The translations under genes and the position numbers were made by a program. DNA of 64,000 nt. Source: Paramagnetospirillum caucaseum (GTDB taxonomy: Bacteria > Pseudomonadota > Alphaproteobacteria > Rhodospirillales > Magnetospirillaceae). The notes under the pieces are model-generated. The model saw nothing but the letters and a program-made list of their open reading frames with translations. It was not told the DNA's origin and did not search any database. Position 1 is the stretch's first letter, and the number at the start of each line of letters is the position of its first letter. Shown here in pieces: positions 19,201-29,018 of the stretch. The DNA is taken from assembly GCF_000342045.1 (NCBI RefSeq), contig NZ_AONQ01000016.1, forward strand, positions 1-64,000, in the 5' to 3' direction.

Positions 19201-20533
19201 CGGCGTTTCCAAGGTAAAGGGTGGAATGCTGGTCGAAATCCACCATCCAGCCGGTCATGGCGAGGATGGATGTGGCGAGTGCGGGGGGACCGCGCCTCGC
19301 CGCCAAGGCCAGCCCGGCTAGGCCAGCCACCACGACGGCGCCGAACACCAGAAGCATCGGCTTGCCCCCGTGCAACAGCGGCTCCCCCAACAACGTTATG
19401 GATGCGGAATGATGGCTTCTGGCCAGGTCTTGGGGCGGGAACAGGCAATAATCGACGGCATAGGCTCCACCCTGGGAATAGTCCGGCTTGTCGGGCCAGA
19501 TCTGGCGCGGAACGAGAATTCCGAACAGGTAACCGGGATCAGGCGGATTGCGCCCCTCCATGCTGGCCAAGCTGGCGGCATTGGCCGCACTGGTCAGGCA
19601 GAACATGGTTTCCGCCTGCCGCAGAGCAACCTTGCTTCTCAGGCTGCGGAACGCCCCCTCCACCGGATTGTTGATGCCGTAATTTCCGCGTTGGAAGCCA
19701 ATCAGGGCGACACTGGCCATGCAGAGAATTGCCACGGCCATCAGCAGCCAAAGGCCTTGGCGGAGTGTCCGCAGGCGTTGGCAGGAAACCAGGATCAGGC
19801 ACGAGGGCAGCACCAGGGCCAATGGCTTTATCCCGTCCCCGATGAATTCCACCCAGGACACCAATGTCACACCGGCAAGAAGCAGCGCGCCACCGGGTAA
19901 TCCCGCCGCCCACCACCGAGCGGCCTGGGCGATGGCGAAGGCCGCTAGCGGCAGCAAGAGGAAGGCAAGCTGTTTGCCCACCTCTCCCGCCGGGGCGTCC
20001 CCGCCCTTGATCAGACGGTGGGTAGCGAGCACAACCGCAATCATGCCGAGCAAGGCCAGAATTTCGGTCTTTCGCGGGAGTGGCGGCGTATTTGCTGCCA
20101 CGCCCGGAAGGCCGGCGATCACGGTGGAGGCTGCGAGCAGGCAAAGCGCGAACTGGACGACTATCAGCTCCACCGCCGAACCATAGGCAAGGACAACATT
20201 CATGACGACGAGGATGTCAGTCGCTTGAGCTCGCCTAGCATATTCGGTCGCATAGACCATGGGATCGTCAATGGGTGCGGCGCCCCCCAGGGTCTCCACC
20301 ATCACGGCTCCGGCGATGGAATAGAACACAAGGATGAGGTTTGGCAGGATGAATAAGGCGGAACTCAGGACAAGCCCGTTGCCTTTACGCCATTGTACGA
20401 CGGTGAGAAGGCCCAGGATTGCCAGGGCCAATGCCCGCACCAGCCAGGGCGACACCGGCCAAAGCAGCGGTGTGGCCAGGAGGACAAGAACAACCGCCAT
20501 TACGAGAAGGAAGGAAGATCTATTCTTGGTCAT
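19100..20533 (-). CDS. Polytopic membrane protein, possible polysaccharide (Wzy-like) polymerase
   Basis: The 477-residue protein is hydrophobic along most of its length, with about ten to twelve predicted membrane segments and one larger loop in the second half (GNYGINNPVEGAFRSLRSKV). Its size and topology fit Wzy-type O-antigen polymerases, which link repeat units on the periplasmic side. These proteins have almost no conserved sequence, so the call rests on topology and on position at the end of a polysaccharide locus. It begins 21 nt after cysNC. Its 3' end overlaps the convergent radical SAM gene by 101 nt. Confidence 0.6.
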   Translation of the reverse strand: MTKNRSSFLLVMAVVLVLLATPLLWPVSPWLVRALALAILGLLTVVQWRKGNGLVLSSALFILPNLILVFYSIAGAVMVETLGGAAPIDDPMVYATEYARRAQATDILVVMNVVLAYGSAVELIVVQFALCLLAASTVIAGLPGVAANTPPLPRKTEILALLGMIAVVLATHRLIKGGDAPAGEVGKQLAFLLLPLAAFAIAQAARWWAAGLPGGALLLAGVTLVSWVEFIGDGIKPLALVLPSCLILVSCQRLRTLRQGLWLLMAVAILCMASVALIGFQRGNYGINNPVEGAFRSLRSKVALRQAETMFCLTSAANAASLASMEGRNPPDPGYLFGILVPRQIWPDKPDYSQGGAYAVDYCLFPPQDLARSHHSASITLLGEPLLHGGKPMLLVFGAVVVAGLAGLALAARRGPPALATSILAMTGWMVDFDQHSTLYLGNAVKVALCLIGPALLFHWLSARTARSSDPGPAPGS

Positions 20534-20554
20534 GTCACTTCCGGACCGGGGCGA

Positions 20555-22456
20555 TCAGCCAGCAATGATGCCCTTCATGCGCAGCAAGGTCACCACAGAA
20601 TCGGCCAGGGCCATGGGACTGGAGGCCTGGGCATCGAGGCGCAATTCAGGGCTCTCCGGCGGCTCGTAGGGGGAATCCACCCCGGTGAAGTGCTGCAACT
20701 GCCCGGCACGGGCCTTGCGGTAGAGCCCCTTGGAATCGCGCTGCTCGCAGACGGCCAGGGGCGCATCAACAAAGATCTCGACCATCTCGCCCGGGTCCAG
20801 CATCTCTCGCACCATGGCGCGGTCCGCCTTGAACGGCGAGATGAAGGCGGCCAGCACGATCAGTCCGGCATCGACGAACAGGCTGCCCACCTCACCGACC
20901 CGGCGAATGTTTTCCACCCGGTCCTCGTCGGTGAAGCCCAGGTCCCTGTTCAGGCCGTGGCGGAGATTGTCGCCGTCCAGCAGATAGGTATGGTGGCCCA
21001 TGGCGTGCAATTGCTTTTCCACCAGATCGGCGATGGTGGACTTTCCCGATCCCGACAAACCGGTAAACCACAGAAGGCAGGCCTTGTGGCCCTTCAGGGT
21101 GGCATGGGCCGGCTTGTCCACGGTGAGGGCCTGCCAGTGGATGTTCTGGGCGCGGCGCAGCGCGAAGTCGATCATGCCGCAGGCCACAGTGGCGTTGGTC
21201 ACCTTGTCGATCAGGATGAAGCCGCCCAGGCCGTGCCCGCGCCCATAGGGCTCGAACGGCACCCGCTGATCCAGTGCCAGGGTGCAGACTGATACGTCGT
21301 TGAGGCCGAGGCGGGTGGCCGCCAGCTTCTCCAGAGTATTGACGTTGACCACATGTTTGATGTGGGTGATGCGGCAATTGGCGGTGCGGGTGCCCAGGCG
21401 CAGCAGGTAAGAGCGTCCGGGCAGCATGGGCTGTTCGGCCATCCACACCACATGGGCGGAGAACTGATCGGACGAGGCCGGGCGGTCATCGACCGCCGCC
21501 AGCACGTCGCCGCGCGAGATATCGACATCGTCGGCCAGGGTGACGGTCACCGCCTGTCCGGCGCTTGCTTCGTCCAGCGCGCGGGCGCCGCAAAATACGC
21601 CGGTCACTTTGCTGGTGCGTCCCGCCGGCTCGACGCTGATCTCCTGTCCGATCCGAATGCGACCGGCGGCGATGGTTCCGGCATAGCCGCGGAAATTCTG
21701 GTCCGGGCGGATGACGGTCTGTACCGGCAGGCGCAACGGCCTACGGGCCTCGGGCCGCGGAGGCTCGGCGGTCTCCAGGAAGGGGAGCAAGGCGGGGCCG
21801 CGATACCAGGGCGTTTCGACCACCGGAGCCAGCAGATTAGCGCCGGTCACCGCCGAGACGGGAATGGCGGTGATCCGCTCCAGACCCACCGAGGCGGCGA
21901 AACCGGCGAATTCGGCGGCGATGGCGTCGAACACGACCTGGGAATAGCCCACCAGGTCCATCTTGTTGACGGCCAGCACCACCTCGCGGATACCGGTCAG
22001 CGCCACCAGATAGGCGTGGCGTCGGGTCTGGGCCAGGACGCCCTTGCGGGCATCGACCAGCAGCACCGCCAGTTCCGCGGTGGAGGCACCGGTCACCATG
22101 TTGCGGGTGTACTGCTCATGGCCGGGGGTATCGGCGACGATGAAATTCCGCCGTTCGGTGCCGAAATAGCGGTAGGCAACGTCAATGGTGATGCCCTGCT
22201 CGCGTTCGGCCTGCAGGCCGTCCACCAGCAGCGAAAAGTCCAGTCCGCCGCCCGGCATGGTGCGGCGGCTGTCGCGTTCCAGTGTCGCCAACTGGTCGTC
22301 GGTCAGGCTGCCGGAATCGTGCAGGATGCGGCCGATCAGGGTGCTCTTGCCGTCGTCGACGCTGCCGCAGGTAAGGAAGCGGAGCAACGCGCGGTCCTGG
22401 ATGTGGTCGAGATGATCGGAGAACGCCCGGGCGTCCATCTGGGTGAGATCGATCAT
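20555..22456 (-). CDS. cysNC: Bifunctional sulfate adenylyltransferase subunit 1 / APS kinase
   Basis: This 633-residue fusion makes PAPS. The N-terminal GTPase part (CysN, about residues 1-430) shows the P-loop GSVDDGKSTLIGR, DTPGHEQY and NKMD boxes. The C-terminal part (CysC, about 440-633) has the APS-kinase P-loop GLSGSGKSTIAD and DGDNLRHGLNRDLGF. It works with CysD to adenylate sulfate and then phosphorylates APS. The start overlaps the cysD stop by 1 nt (TGATG). NodQ has the same architecture, and the position inside a glycan locus suggests supply of PAPS for polysaccharide sulfation, although no sulfotransferase was recognised nearby. Confidence 0.95.
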   Translation of the reverse strand: MIDLTQMDARAFSDHLDHIQDRALLRFLTCGSVDDGKSTLIGRILHDSGSLTDDQLATLERDSRRTMPGGGLDFSLLVDGLQAEREQGITIDVAYRYFGTERRNFIVADTPGHEQYTRNMVTGASTAELAVLLVDARKGVLAQTRRHAYLVALTGIREVVLAVNKMDLVGYSQVVFDAIAAEFAGFAASVGLERITAIPVSAVTGANLLAPVVETPWYRGPALLPFLETAEPPRPEARRPLRLPVQTVIRPDQNFRGYAGTIAAGRIRIGQEISVEPAGRTSKVTGVFCGARALDEASAGQAVTVTLADDVDISRGDVLAAVDDRPASSDQFSAHVVWMAEQPMLPGRSYLLRLGTRTANCRITHIKHVVNVNTLEKLAATRLGLNDVSVCTLALDQRVPFEPYGRGHGLGGFILIDKVTNATVACGMIDFALRRAQNIHWQALTVDKPAHATLKGHKACLLWFTGLSGSGKSTIADLVEKQLHAMGHHTYLLDGDNLRHGLNRDLGFTDEDRVENIRRVGEVGSLFVDAGLIVLAAFISPFKADRAMVREMLDPGEMVEIFVDAPLAVCEQRDSKGLYRKARAGQLQHFTGVDSPYEPPESPELRLDAQASSPMALADSVVTLLRMKGIIAG

Positions 22457-23352
22457 CAGAAGTAGCCTTCCTGCTTCTTTCTTTCCATGGAACCGGCCTG
22501 ATCGTGGTCGATGATGCGGCCCTGGCGCTCGCTGGTGCGGCTGGTCATCATTTCGCGGATCACCTCTTCCAGCGTGGTCGCCGAGGATTCCACGGCACCG
22601 GTTAAAGGCCAGCAGCCGAGCGTGCGGAAACGCACGCGCAGGTTTTCCACCGTTTCGCCCGGCTTGAAATCCATGCGATCATCATCAACCATCAGCAGAT
22701 TGCCGTCGCGGCGGACGATGGGACGCTCGGCGGCGAAATAGAGGGGCACCACCGGGATGCCCTCGCGCCGGATGTAGAGCCAGACGTCCAGCTCGGTCCA
22801 GTTGGACAGCGGGAAGACACGGATGCTCTCGCCCGGGGCCACCCGTCCGTTGTACAGGCTCCACAACTCGGGGCGCTGGGTCTTGGGGTCCCAGCGGTGC
22901 TGGGCGTTGCGGAACGAGAAGACCCGCTCCTTGGCGCGGCTTTTTTCCTCGTCGCGGCGTGCGCCCCCGAAGGCAGCATCGAAGCCGTATTTATCCAGGG
23001 CCTGCTTCAGGGCCTCGGTCTTCATCACGTCGGTGTGCACCGCCGAGCCGTGGCTGAACGGCCCGACCCTCGCCTGCACCCCCTCTTCGTTGACATGGGT
23101 GATCAGGTCCAGGCCCAACTCACGGGCGCGTTGATCGCGGAAGGCGATCATCTCGCGGAACTTCCAGGTGGTATCCACATGCATCAGCGGAAAGGGTGGC
23201 TTGGCCGGGTAAAACGCCTTCATGGCCAGATGCAGCATCACCGCGCTGTCCTTGCCGATGGAGTACAGCATCACCGGGTTGCGGGCCTGGGCGGCCGCAT
23301 CGCGGATGATATGGATGCTTTCGGCTTCCAGGTGGTCGAGATGGACGGTCAT
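22456..23352 (-). CDS. cysD: Sulfate adenylyltransferase subunit 2
   Basis: The 298-residue protein matches CysD, the ATP-sulfurylase catalytic subunit that forms APS from ATP and sulfate, powered by GTP hydrolysis in CysN. The PP-loop reads [13 protein letters not shown] (about residues 30-42), and the C-terminal GRIIDHD...[10 protein letters not shown] is the typical CysD tail. The start at 23352 is fixed by family length and by a 4-nt ATGA overlap with the O-antigen ligase stop; the frame stays open upstream but lies inside that gene. It forms a pair with cysNC. Confidence 0.95.
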   Translation of the reverse strand: MTVHLDHLEAESIHIIRDAAAQARNPVMLYSIGKDSAVMLHLAMKAFYPAKPPFPLMHVDTTWKFREMIAFRDQRARELGLDLITHVNEEGVQARVGPFSHGSAVHTDVMKTEALKQALDKYGFDAAFGGARRDEEKSRAKERVFSFRNAQHRWDPKTQRPELWSLYNGRVAPGESIRVFPLSNWTELDVWLYIRREGIPVVPLYFAAERPIVRRDGNLLMVDDDRMDFKPGETVENLRVRFRTLGCWPLTGAVESSATTLEEVIREMMTSRTSERQGRIIDHDQAGSMERKKQEGYF

Positions 23353-24581
23353 GGGATATCTCGTTGCTTCAGGCCTGACAAGGTGAAAGCGGCGATGAAC
23401 CATAGGCCGGCTTGCCACCAGCTCTGCCATATGCCGTAGGACGTTGTGCCGATGGTCAAGGCCGCGCAATAGATGCCGCAAGCAATAGCACGACCGGTTC
23501 GGTCCGCTGAGTCCAGCCGATCGATCCCGGCCAGCACCCGGACTAGGAATGCTCCCGCCAGCAATGCGCCAAAGACCCCCAGCTCCAGCCAGATTTGCAG
23601 TATCCCGTTGTGGGGATGCAGCGGCAACATGGACTCGGTAATGCCCAAACGAGGCTGGCCATTGTCGAAGGTACGCCACAACTGTACCTCGTCATCGGCG
23701 CCGGGCAACTGACGCGATGCCTCCATCCCCCAGCCAATAATCGGCTTCTCAGCGATATGGCTCCCAGTGAAGCCCCAAATGGTTGTTCGGTGGTGGGACG
23801 ACAGCGGTAGCCACGTCCAATGCTGGAAGGTGTAGTGAGGTGAGGGCATATTGGCGGCGCCGATGGGCGCGACGATCCACAGCGCAGCCACTGCTGCTAT
23901 CACGAGGTGGATGCCGCGTCGTGGCCATGCCATCACGATTGCGCCGGCGGCAAGCCCCGTGAGGGCGGCCAGGCGGGTGGACAGGCTGTCGCTGCTGAAC
24001 ATGGCAAGCAGCGCAATCGCCGATACAACCAGCGGCCAACGCGGCTTGCTATGGCGGAACTGGGCCATGCAGGTCGCGGTGCAGAGGATCAAGATGGTAG
24101 CGCCGCGATTGAGCGGGCTTTTGATACCAACCAGAGGGCGATGTTTCGCCTTGGCGATCAGGGAGGAAATGCCCCGGTCGGTGAGGTACTCGGCGGTGAG
24201 CAGCGCGGCCCCTGCCAAACTCCCGGCCATCAGGTACCAAGCCAGTCGCCGCCGATCCTTCTGGTCAAGGTCGAGGGCGGCGGCAACCAGGATCAAGCCT
24301 CCGATGGTGGATAGCGCCTGCTTGGCCGCTCCCGCCAAGGCTTCGCGGGGGTCGATGGCCCACAGGGCCGACACCGCGGCCCAAACGGCCAGCAGCAGCG
24401 GTAGCCAAAGTACGGCGGCGGGCAGGTTGCCCCAACTTCTCTCGCGAATGACCAGCGGAAGGCAGGCCAGGGCGGCAACGGCGCCCAGAGGGGCCAGGCC
24501 CAGCGGCGCAAAGATACCGACCAAAGGCAGCAGAAGCGCCGATACCGCTAGGGCTGTCGCGGCCAAGCTGTGAGGTGTCAT
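23349..24581 (-). CDS. O-antigen ligase/polymerase family membrane protein (Wzy_C domain)
   Basis: This 410-residue protein has about ten membrane segments and a large periplasmic loop. The loop ends in [17 protein letters not shown], which fits the H-N-x9-G signature of O-antigen ligases (WaaL) and related polymerases and contains the catalytic histidine. It would join polymerised glycan to lipid A-core or act as a polymerase. The ATG at 24581 is the best start; a GTG at 24590 is possible. The open frame upstream only runs through the glycosyltransferase remnant. Its stop overlaps cysD. Confidence 0.85.
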   Translation of the reverse strand: MTPHSLAATALAVSALLLPLVGIFAPLGLAPLGAVAALACLPLVIRERSWGNLPAAVLWLPLLLAVWAAVSALWAIDPREALAGAAKQALSTIGGLILVAAALDLDQKDRRRLAWYLMAGSLAGAALLTAEYLTDRGISSLIAKAKHRPLVGIKSPLNRGATILILCTATCMAQFRHSKPRWPLVVSAIALLAMFSSDSLSTRLAALTGLAAGAIVMAWPRRGIHLVIAAVAALWIVAPIGAANMPSPHYTFQHWTWLPLSSHHRTTIWGFTGSHIAEKPIIGWGMEASRQLPGADDEVQLWRTFDNGQPRLGITESMLPLHPHNGILQIWLELGVFGALLAGAFLVRVLAGIDRLDSADRTGRAIACGIYCAALTIGTTSYGIWQSWWQAGLWFIAAFTLSGLKQRDIP

Positions 24582-24610
24582 AGCCTTCACGTCTCTGGCT
24601 TTTGGGGCGG

Positions 24611-24850
24611 TCAGGGAAACAGATTGTAGCGGGAGCCGAACACCACGTCGGCGCGTCCGTCCAGGATGGGGCCCCGCAGCTTGGGATAGTCGTTGGGGCT
24701 GTATTCCGGATCGGCGTCCTGAACGAGAACGATATCGCCCTCGAGGCCCGACCCTTTGCGGTTGGCGGCCAATAGGTGTCCGACGATGGTTTCTAGGGTC
24801 CGTTCCTCGTTGTAGCAGGGAATGACCGCCGAAAGCGTTTTGAAATCCAT
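24611..24850 (-). pseudogene. Remnant of a GT2 (dolichol-phosphate-mannose-synthase-like) glycosyltransferase
   Basis: The 79-codon frame begins like a family-2 glycosyltransferase ([17 protein letters not shown]) and then jumps straight to the [19 protein letters not shown] segment that normally lies about 50 residues farther on. It ends shortly after [12 protein letters not shown], whereas intact relatives exceed 230 residues. The VDDGSxD nucleotide-binding segment and the whole C-terminal half are absent. The DxD-like aspartates survive, but no working enzyme is expected. It looks like a gene that suffered an internal in-frame deletion and a 3' truncation, probably when the ligase-cysD-cysNC block was joined here. 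Confidence 0.82.
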
Positions 24851-24926
24851 CGGAACCCTTGGCGATCACTGTGGACGAAGGCTTGCTTCTATAGGCTTCC
24901 ATCCTGGTTTTGGCAAGGCGGCTCGA

Positions 24927-26627
24927 TCAGACCGCCGTCACCGAGATCCTGCCGTTCCAAGGAAGCCCAGACCGTGTGTGGACAAGGATGGCGAAGCAGG
25001 ATGCCGCCCGGCCATAGGCGGACCAATACGTCATCCCTTCCAGCGTAAACGGCGCGTCGGCGGTCATCAGCAACCGTCCGACCGGGGTGGTGATCATCAC
25101 GCCCTTTTCCTCCAGGCGGGCCGGGAACGGGGTCACCAGCCGCCGGGTGATCCGGTGCATGCCGTGTCCGTCGAGGCTATCGCTGATCTCCAGCCGGCCT
25201 CCGGCGAAGATCCAGGACCGCCCGGCCTCGGACACGCCCTGGGCGCGAAAACCCTGGTGCGAGAGTTTGACGACATCTCCCGCCTTGGCCAGGCAAGGCG
25301 CAGCCCTGCCCAGGCGGCGGCGAAAATCGGCGTCGTAATAGGGACGGTTGGGGGGGTAGGGATCGGCGCCGTCCACCTGAAGCAGGCCATGGACCTCCGC
25401 CGAGCGGTAGCGGGCCGCCTCGCCTGTTTCGCCATAGGCCCCGCGCCCCGGATCGATGAAGACGGGCTGGCCGCGCCAATGCAGTTCGGCGGCGCCCAGA
25501 TCCTGGTGGGCATGACCGGGCATGGCGGGCCAGCCCTGCGGCGAGGCGTGCCACAGGCCGCTCCATGGGCCGAAATCACCCCGCACCCAGCCCTCGGCCC
25601 GTAGCAGGCCCGGATCGGATGAAGGCGCTCCGTCGCGCATGGCCGTGACCGCCACCCGTTCCTCACCGGACAGCCAGGCGCCCCAGCCTTGCTCGAGCCC
25701 GCCGCCGGGCAGCAATCCGTCCAGGAATTCAGGGGGGCAGTCCGGGGAAATGTCGCCCACCAGCGGCAGTCCGCCGGGCAAGGCCAGATGGGGCAGGATT
25801 CCCAGACCCCGCAGGACGATGGCTTCCAGCTGGGCCGCCTCGGGCCGTCCATGCCGGCTTGCGGCCAGTTGGCACGACAGGTAGTTGCGGGTGAGCAGCA
25901 GATGGTAATGGCTGGATTGTTCGTTGAGGATGCCGGAGGGGCCGAACAGCCGTCCGGCCTCCGTCAGCAGGATGGCAAGGCCCAGCTTGGCGCAACGCTC
26001 CCAGCCGAGCGCCAGTCCGATCAGGTATAGGCCGCGACCGTTGTTGGCCAGATGGTTGCCGGTGTAATGCTGGCCGAAATACTCGAGGCGGGCGGCGATG
26101 GCCGGCGGGTGAGCCGCCAGCAGGGCGCCGGCACCCGGCGGCAGGGGGTGATGGCGGCTGTAATCCAGCAGGTTGGCGGCGCGCTCGGCGGCGGTGTAGG
26201 GATGCCAGGCCCAGGACTCGTCCGGTCGCCCATGGCGCTCCGCCCAACAGGCGAACAGACGCGCTACCCAGGCGGGGTTGGCCGAGGGGCCCAGCAGGGG
26301 CAGCCAGGCAAAGCGATGCACCGCCAATCTGGTCTCAAGGTCGGCCCAGTCCTGGAACAAGGCGGCCTCGCCGCCCGGCTCCAGGGCCAGGGTCGCCCCC
26401 GGAAGGGTGAGGGCGAGCGGCCCCTGGGGCAGGGGTTGCGGGGCCTCGGTCAGAGTGACGGGCGGCGCAGTCCCCAGATCGAAGGCGCCGTCATCGAGAT
26501 AGGGTGGCCGGTGAGGAGTAAAGGGCGGTGCTCCACTGGTGCGGCCCAGCACCCGCTCCAACAGCCAGCGGCGCAAGGCAGGGTCGTCGGCCAGTTGCCG
26601 CACCTTGCGGCGCAGGGCGCCGATCAT
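24927..26627 (-). CDS. Heparinase II/III-like family protein
   Basis: The 566-residue protein matches the heparinase II/III-like family. An alpha-helical N-terminal domain contains GNHLANNGRGLYLIG and NEQSSHYHLLLTRNY, which hold the conserved Asn/His positions. The beta-rich C-terminal half has the GHAHQDLGAAELHW motif. Members are polysaccharide lyases of uronic-acid glycans, and many copies in O-antigen or capsule loci have an unknown editing role. No signal peptide is seen, so it may be cytoplasmic or exported by another route. The start at 26627 forms an ATGA overlap with the upstream gene; an in-frame ATG farther upstream is inside that gene. Confidence 0.85.
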   Translation of the reverse strand: MIGALRRKVRQLADDPALRRWLLERVLGRTSGAPPFTPHRPPYLDDGAFDLGTAPPVTLTEAPQPLPQGPLALTLPGATLALEPGGEAALFQDWADLETRLAVHRFAWLPLLGPSANPAWVARLFACWAERHGRPDESWAWHPYTAAERAANLLDYSRHHPLPPGAGALLAAHPPAIAARLEYFGQHYTGNHLANNGRGLYLIGLALGWERCAKLGLAILLTEAGRLFGPSGILNEQSSHYHLLLTRNYLSCQLAASRHGRPEAAQLEAIVLRGLGILPHLALPGGLPLVGDISPDCPPEFLDGLLPGGGLEQGWGAWLSGEERVAVTAMRDGAPSSDPGLLRAEGWVRGDFGPWSGLWHASPQGWPAMPGHAHQDLGAAELHWRGQPVFIDPGRGAYGETGEAARYRSAEVHGLLQVDGADPYPPNRPYYDADFRRRLGRAAPCLAKAGDVVKLSHQGFRAQGVSEAGRSWIFAGGRLEISDSLDGHGMHRITRRLVTPFPARLEEKGVMITTPVGRLLMTADAPFTLEGMTYWSAYGRAASCFAILVHTRSGLPWNGRISVTAV

Positions 26628-28216
26628 GGCGTTCCCCCCGTCAGCCACTGGCGCCATGCTGCGGTCCCGGCGGGGATGAAGACATCGCTTTCGGCCAGCC
26701 CCGCCACCGGACGGGCCATGACCACCGCCTCGGCCAGCCCCTCTGCGTCGGCGGCGGGAACCGGCGGTCGGTCGGGCAGGATATCGTTGGCCAGAATCCC
26801 TTCCGGCAGGAAACGCACTACCGGCAGCCCGGCCAGCAGCGCTTCCAGCCCCACGGTGGTGGCGGCAAAGACCACGGCTCTCACCGCTCCAACTTGAGGC
26901 AGAGAGCCGGATGCAGCCTCCATGCCGGGTTCCGGCTTAAAGCCCACGGGGGTCATGGGGTGCTCGCGCACCAGCACGCGATGATCGGCGGCGCCCAGAC
27001 GGCGTCCGGCGGCGATCATCTGGCGCGCGATATCCGTCTGGGCGGGCAAGGCCAGGAACACCGGACCGGCGGGGTCGAAGGGGAGCGGCGCGGCGGGAGC
27101 GAAGCGCCAGACTCCGCCGATGACCAGATGGGAGGCGGGAATGCCCCACTCCGCCAATCGTCGGGCGGCGGCGGGACCGACGGCGCTGATGCGGTCGGGC
27201 AGTTCGAGGGCCGGATCATTCAGGGAATGGGCGGCGTGGTTCAATTCGTGGCGACCGATGGTGGCGTGCTGGCACCCGATCGTGGCGATGCCGCGCCGGC
27301 GGCAGGCCGCCGCGAAATCGCGCTCCCAGCCGTGATTCTCCCACGGCCAAGCGACGACCGCAGGCTTGGCGGCGTCCAGCCATCGCCTTTGGCAATGGAT
27401 CTGCCAGCGGATCATCGCCGCTTGTCCTCCCCCGCTTTCCAGGGCTGCGGCCCGACGCAGCAGCCATGAGTGGGGCCCGTGGCAGCGGGGCCGCCAGCGG
27501 GCGGACCACAGCCGTGTCAGGGCGTAGAGCGGTGAGCCGAAGCCATGCAGCGACAGGGTGCGGCCCCCGTCCTCGAGCGCCCGTGCCCGCTCCGGCAGGC
27601 AATCCACGTGCAGCATGCGGCCCAGGGACGGGATGTTCTGCATCAGGGGGCCGAAATAGGCGTCGAAGCCGTCGGTCCGGCTGGCGGGATGGCCATAGAC
27701 CAGCAGGACCGGCGTTCCCGGTCGGGTCAGACGGCGCTGTCGTCGCAGTGCGATTGCGGCCATGGCCATGCGCAGGCCGACGCGCAGCCTGGACGCTAGG
27801 CCACGCAGGGCCAAAAGGTACTCACGGCGGTGTAGTGGCGGTGGCTCTCCCTCGGCCCGTACACCGGGCAGGGCCGCAAGATGGCGAAAAAGCCATGGAT
27901 CGTCGCAGACCACCGCGACATCCTCGCTGCCGGCGGCCAGATCGCCAACCACCAGGGTCCAGGCCAGCATCAGGCCGAGATCGGAGATGGTTCCGGCGGC
28001 GCTGGGGGCATGGGCAAGCCGGGCATCCCCGCTTTGCCCGAGAGTGCGGGCCAGATCCAGCCAGACAGGGGCAGCCCGCTCGAAGGCGGCATCCAGGGCG
28101 GCAGCCATGCCGGGCAGACGGCGTGCCGGATCGGCAAGTGCCGGTGTTGCTGCTGCACACCAGCGCCGTCCACCGATTGTCGCGGTCGCCGTGGACGTCA
28201 CCAGCAGGACCGGCAT
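26624..28216 (-). CDS. Surface-carbohydrate biosynthesis protein, probable GT-B type (TIGR04326-like)
   Basis: I do not recognise a characterised homologue for this 530-residue protein. The second half has features of GT-B-fold transferases acting on surface glycans: WPWENHGWERDF, GCQHATIGRHELNH and a late ATTVGLEALLAGLPVVRFLP loop resembling the nucleotide-sugar-binding region. The pattern reminds me of the TIGR04326 surface-carbohydrate family; this is an inference from memory. The first 150 residues are Ala/Leu-rich with a short Rossmann-like start. It lies 10 nt after the methyltransferase gene and overlaps the heparinase gene by 4 nt. Confidence 0.62.
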   Translation of the reverse strand: MPVLLVTSTATATIGGRRWCAAATPALADPARRLPGMAAALDAAFERAAPVWLDLARTLGQSGDARLAHAPSAAGTISDLGLMLAWTLVVGDLAAGSEDVAVVCDDPWLFRHLAALPGVRAEGEPPPLHRREYLLALRGLASRLRVGLRMAMAAIALRRQRRLTRPGTPVLLVYGHPASRTDGFDAYFGPLMQNIPSLGRMLHVDCLPERARALEDGGRTLSLHGFGSPLYALTRLWSARWRPRCHGPHSWLLRRAAALESGGGQAAMIRWQIHCQRRWLDAAKPAVVAWPWENHGWERDFAAACRRRGIATIGCQHATIGRHELNHAAHSLNDPALELPDRISAVGPAAARRLAEWGIPASHLVIGGVWRFAPAAPLPFDPAGPVFLALPAQTDIARQMIAAGRRLGAADHRVLVREHPMTPVGFKPEPGMEAASGSLPQVGAVRAVVFAATTVGLEALLAGLPVVRFLPEGILANDILPDRPPVPAADAEGLAEAVVMARPVAGLAESDVFIPAGTAAWRQWLTGGTP

Positions 28217-28226
28217 GACGCGACTC

Positions 28227-28988
28227 CTACCCAGCTTTCCGCTGCGCCACTAGCAGCAGATTCTTGCCGAAGGGTGGGCGGATCAATGTTTCGATGGTGC
28301 GGGTGATCGGAATCCCGATCCGGTCGTAGAGGGCGATCTGCTTGGGGTTGAATTCGATCTTGCCCAGCCAGCGGTTCATTACCAGCCAGGGTAGAACCCC
28401 CAAAAGGTCGAAATAGCGGTTCTCCAGGACCGTCATCCCCGCCTTTTCCATCAACTCGGCCAGCCCGGGGCGCTGATAGCGGCGGAAGTGGCCGTAGAAT
28501 CGGTCCAGTTCGCTGAATAGGAACATCATGGCGGGAACGAAGATCACCAATTTCCCGCCTGGCCGCAGGGCTTGCCGGATGGAGTTGACCACGGCGAGGT
28601 CGTCCTCGATGTGCTCGAGCACGTTGATCATCACCACGGTGTCCAGGCTTGCCGCCTCGGCCTTGACCGACCATTCCTCGCACATGCGCGGAATCACCGT
28701 GATGCGCTCTTCTCCCGTGAAGCGGGCCTGCAGGTGGGCGAACAGCGGGGGCGAGGGCTCGACCACGTCGATATGCCGGACGGTCGGAAGACGCAGCAGA
28801 TCGGCGGTGAACGACCCGATGCCAGCCCCAATCTCGGCCACCTGCCCCTGGACGTGGGGAGAGATGGCGTCGACGATCCAGGTTCGATAGCGATGAAGAC
28901 TGGCAAGAATCTCCAGATCCTCGCCGCTGTACTCCGGCGGCGGCGGAAAGGTCAGATCGTCATCGTCGAGGGGGCCCACATGGGTCAT
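28227..28988 (-). CDS. Class I SAM-dependent methyltransferase
   Basis: The 253-residue protein shows SAM-binding motif I VAEIGAGIGSFTADLL (about residues 50-65), the acidic end of strand 2 (IDVVEPS), and TVVMINVLEHIEDD (motif IV region). This is typical of UbiE/COQ5-like methyltransferases. The acceptor is unknown, but the neighbours are glycan genes. I chose ATG 28988 because an AGGA lies 8 nt upstream; a GTG/ATG pair at 29006/29003 is also in frame and has no ribosome-binding site. The C-terminal PLVMNRWLGKIEFN-type segment may associate with the membrane. Confidence 0.85.
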   Translation of the reverse strand: MTHVGPLDDDDLTFPPPPEYSGEDLEILASLHRYRTWIVDAISPHVQGQVAEIGAGIGSFTADLLRLPTVRHIDVVEPSPPLFAHLQARFTGEERITVIPRMCEEWSVKAEAASLDTVVMINVLEHIEDDLAVVNSIRQALRPGGKLVIFVPAMMFLFSELDRFYGHFRRYQRPGLAELMEKAGMTVLENRYFDLLGVLPWLVMNRWLGKIEFNPKQIALYDRIGIPITRTIETLIRPPFGKNLLLVAQRKAG

Positions 28989-29018
28989 GATCGGTTCCTG
29001 CATCACACGCGCCGGTTC

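Noticed and set aside
25350..25356. Run of seven G in the heparinase-like gene as a slippage site
   Set aside because: It encodes a Pro-Pro pair in an otherwise intact gene, and the tract is too short to claim phase variation.
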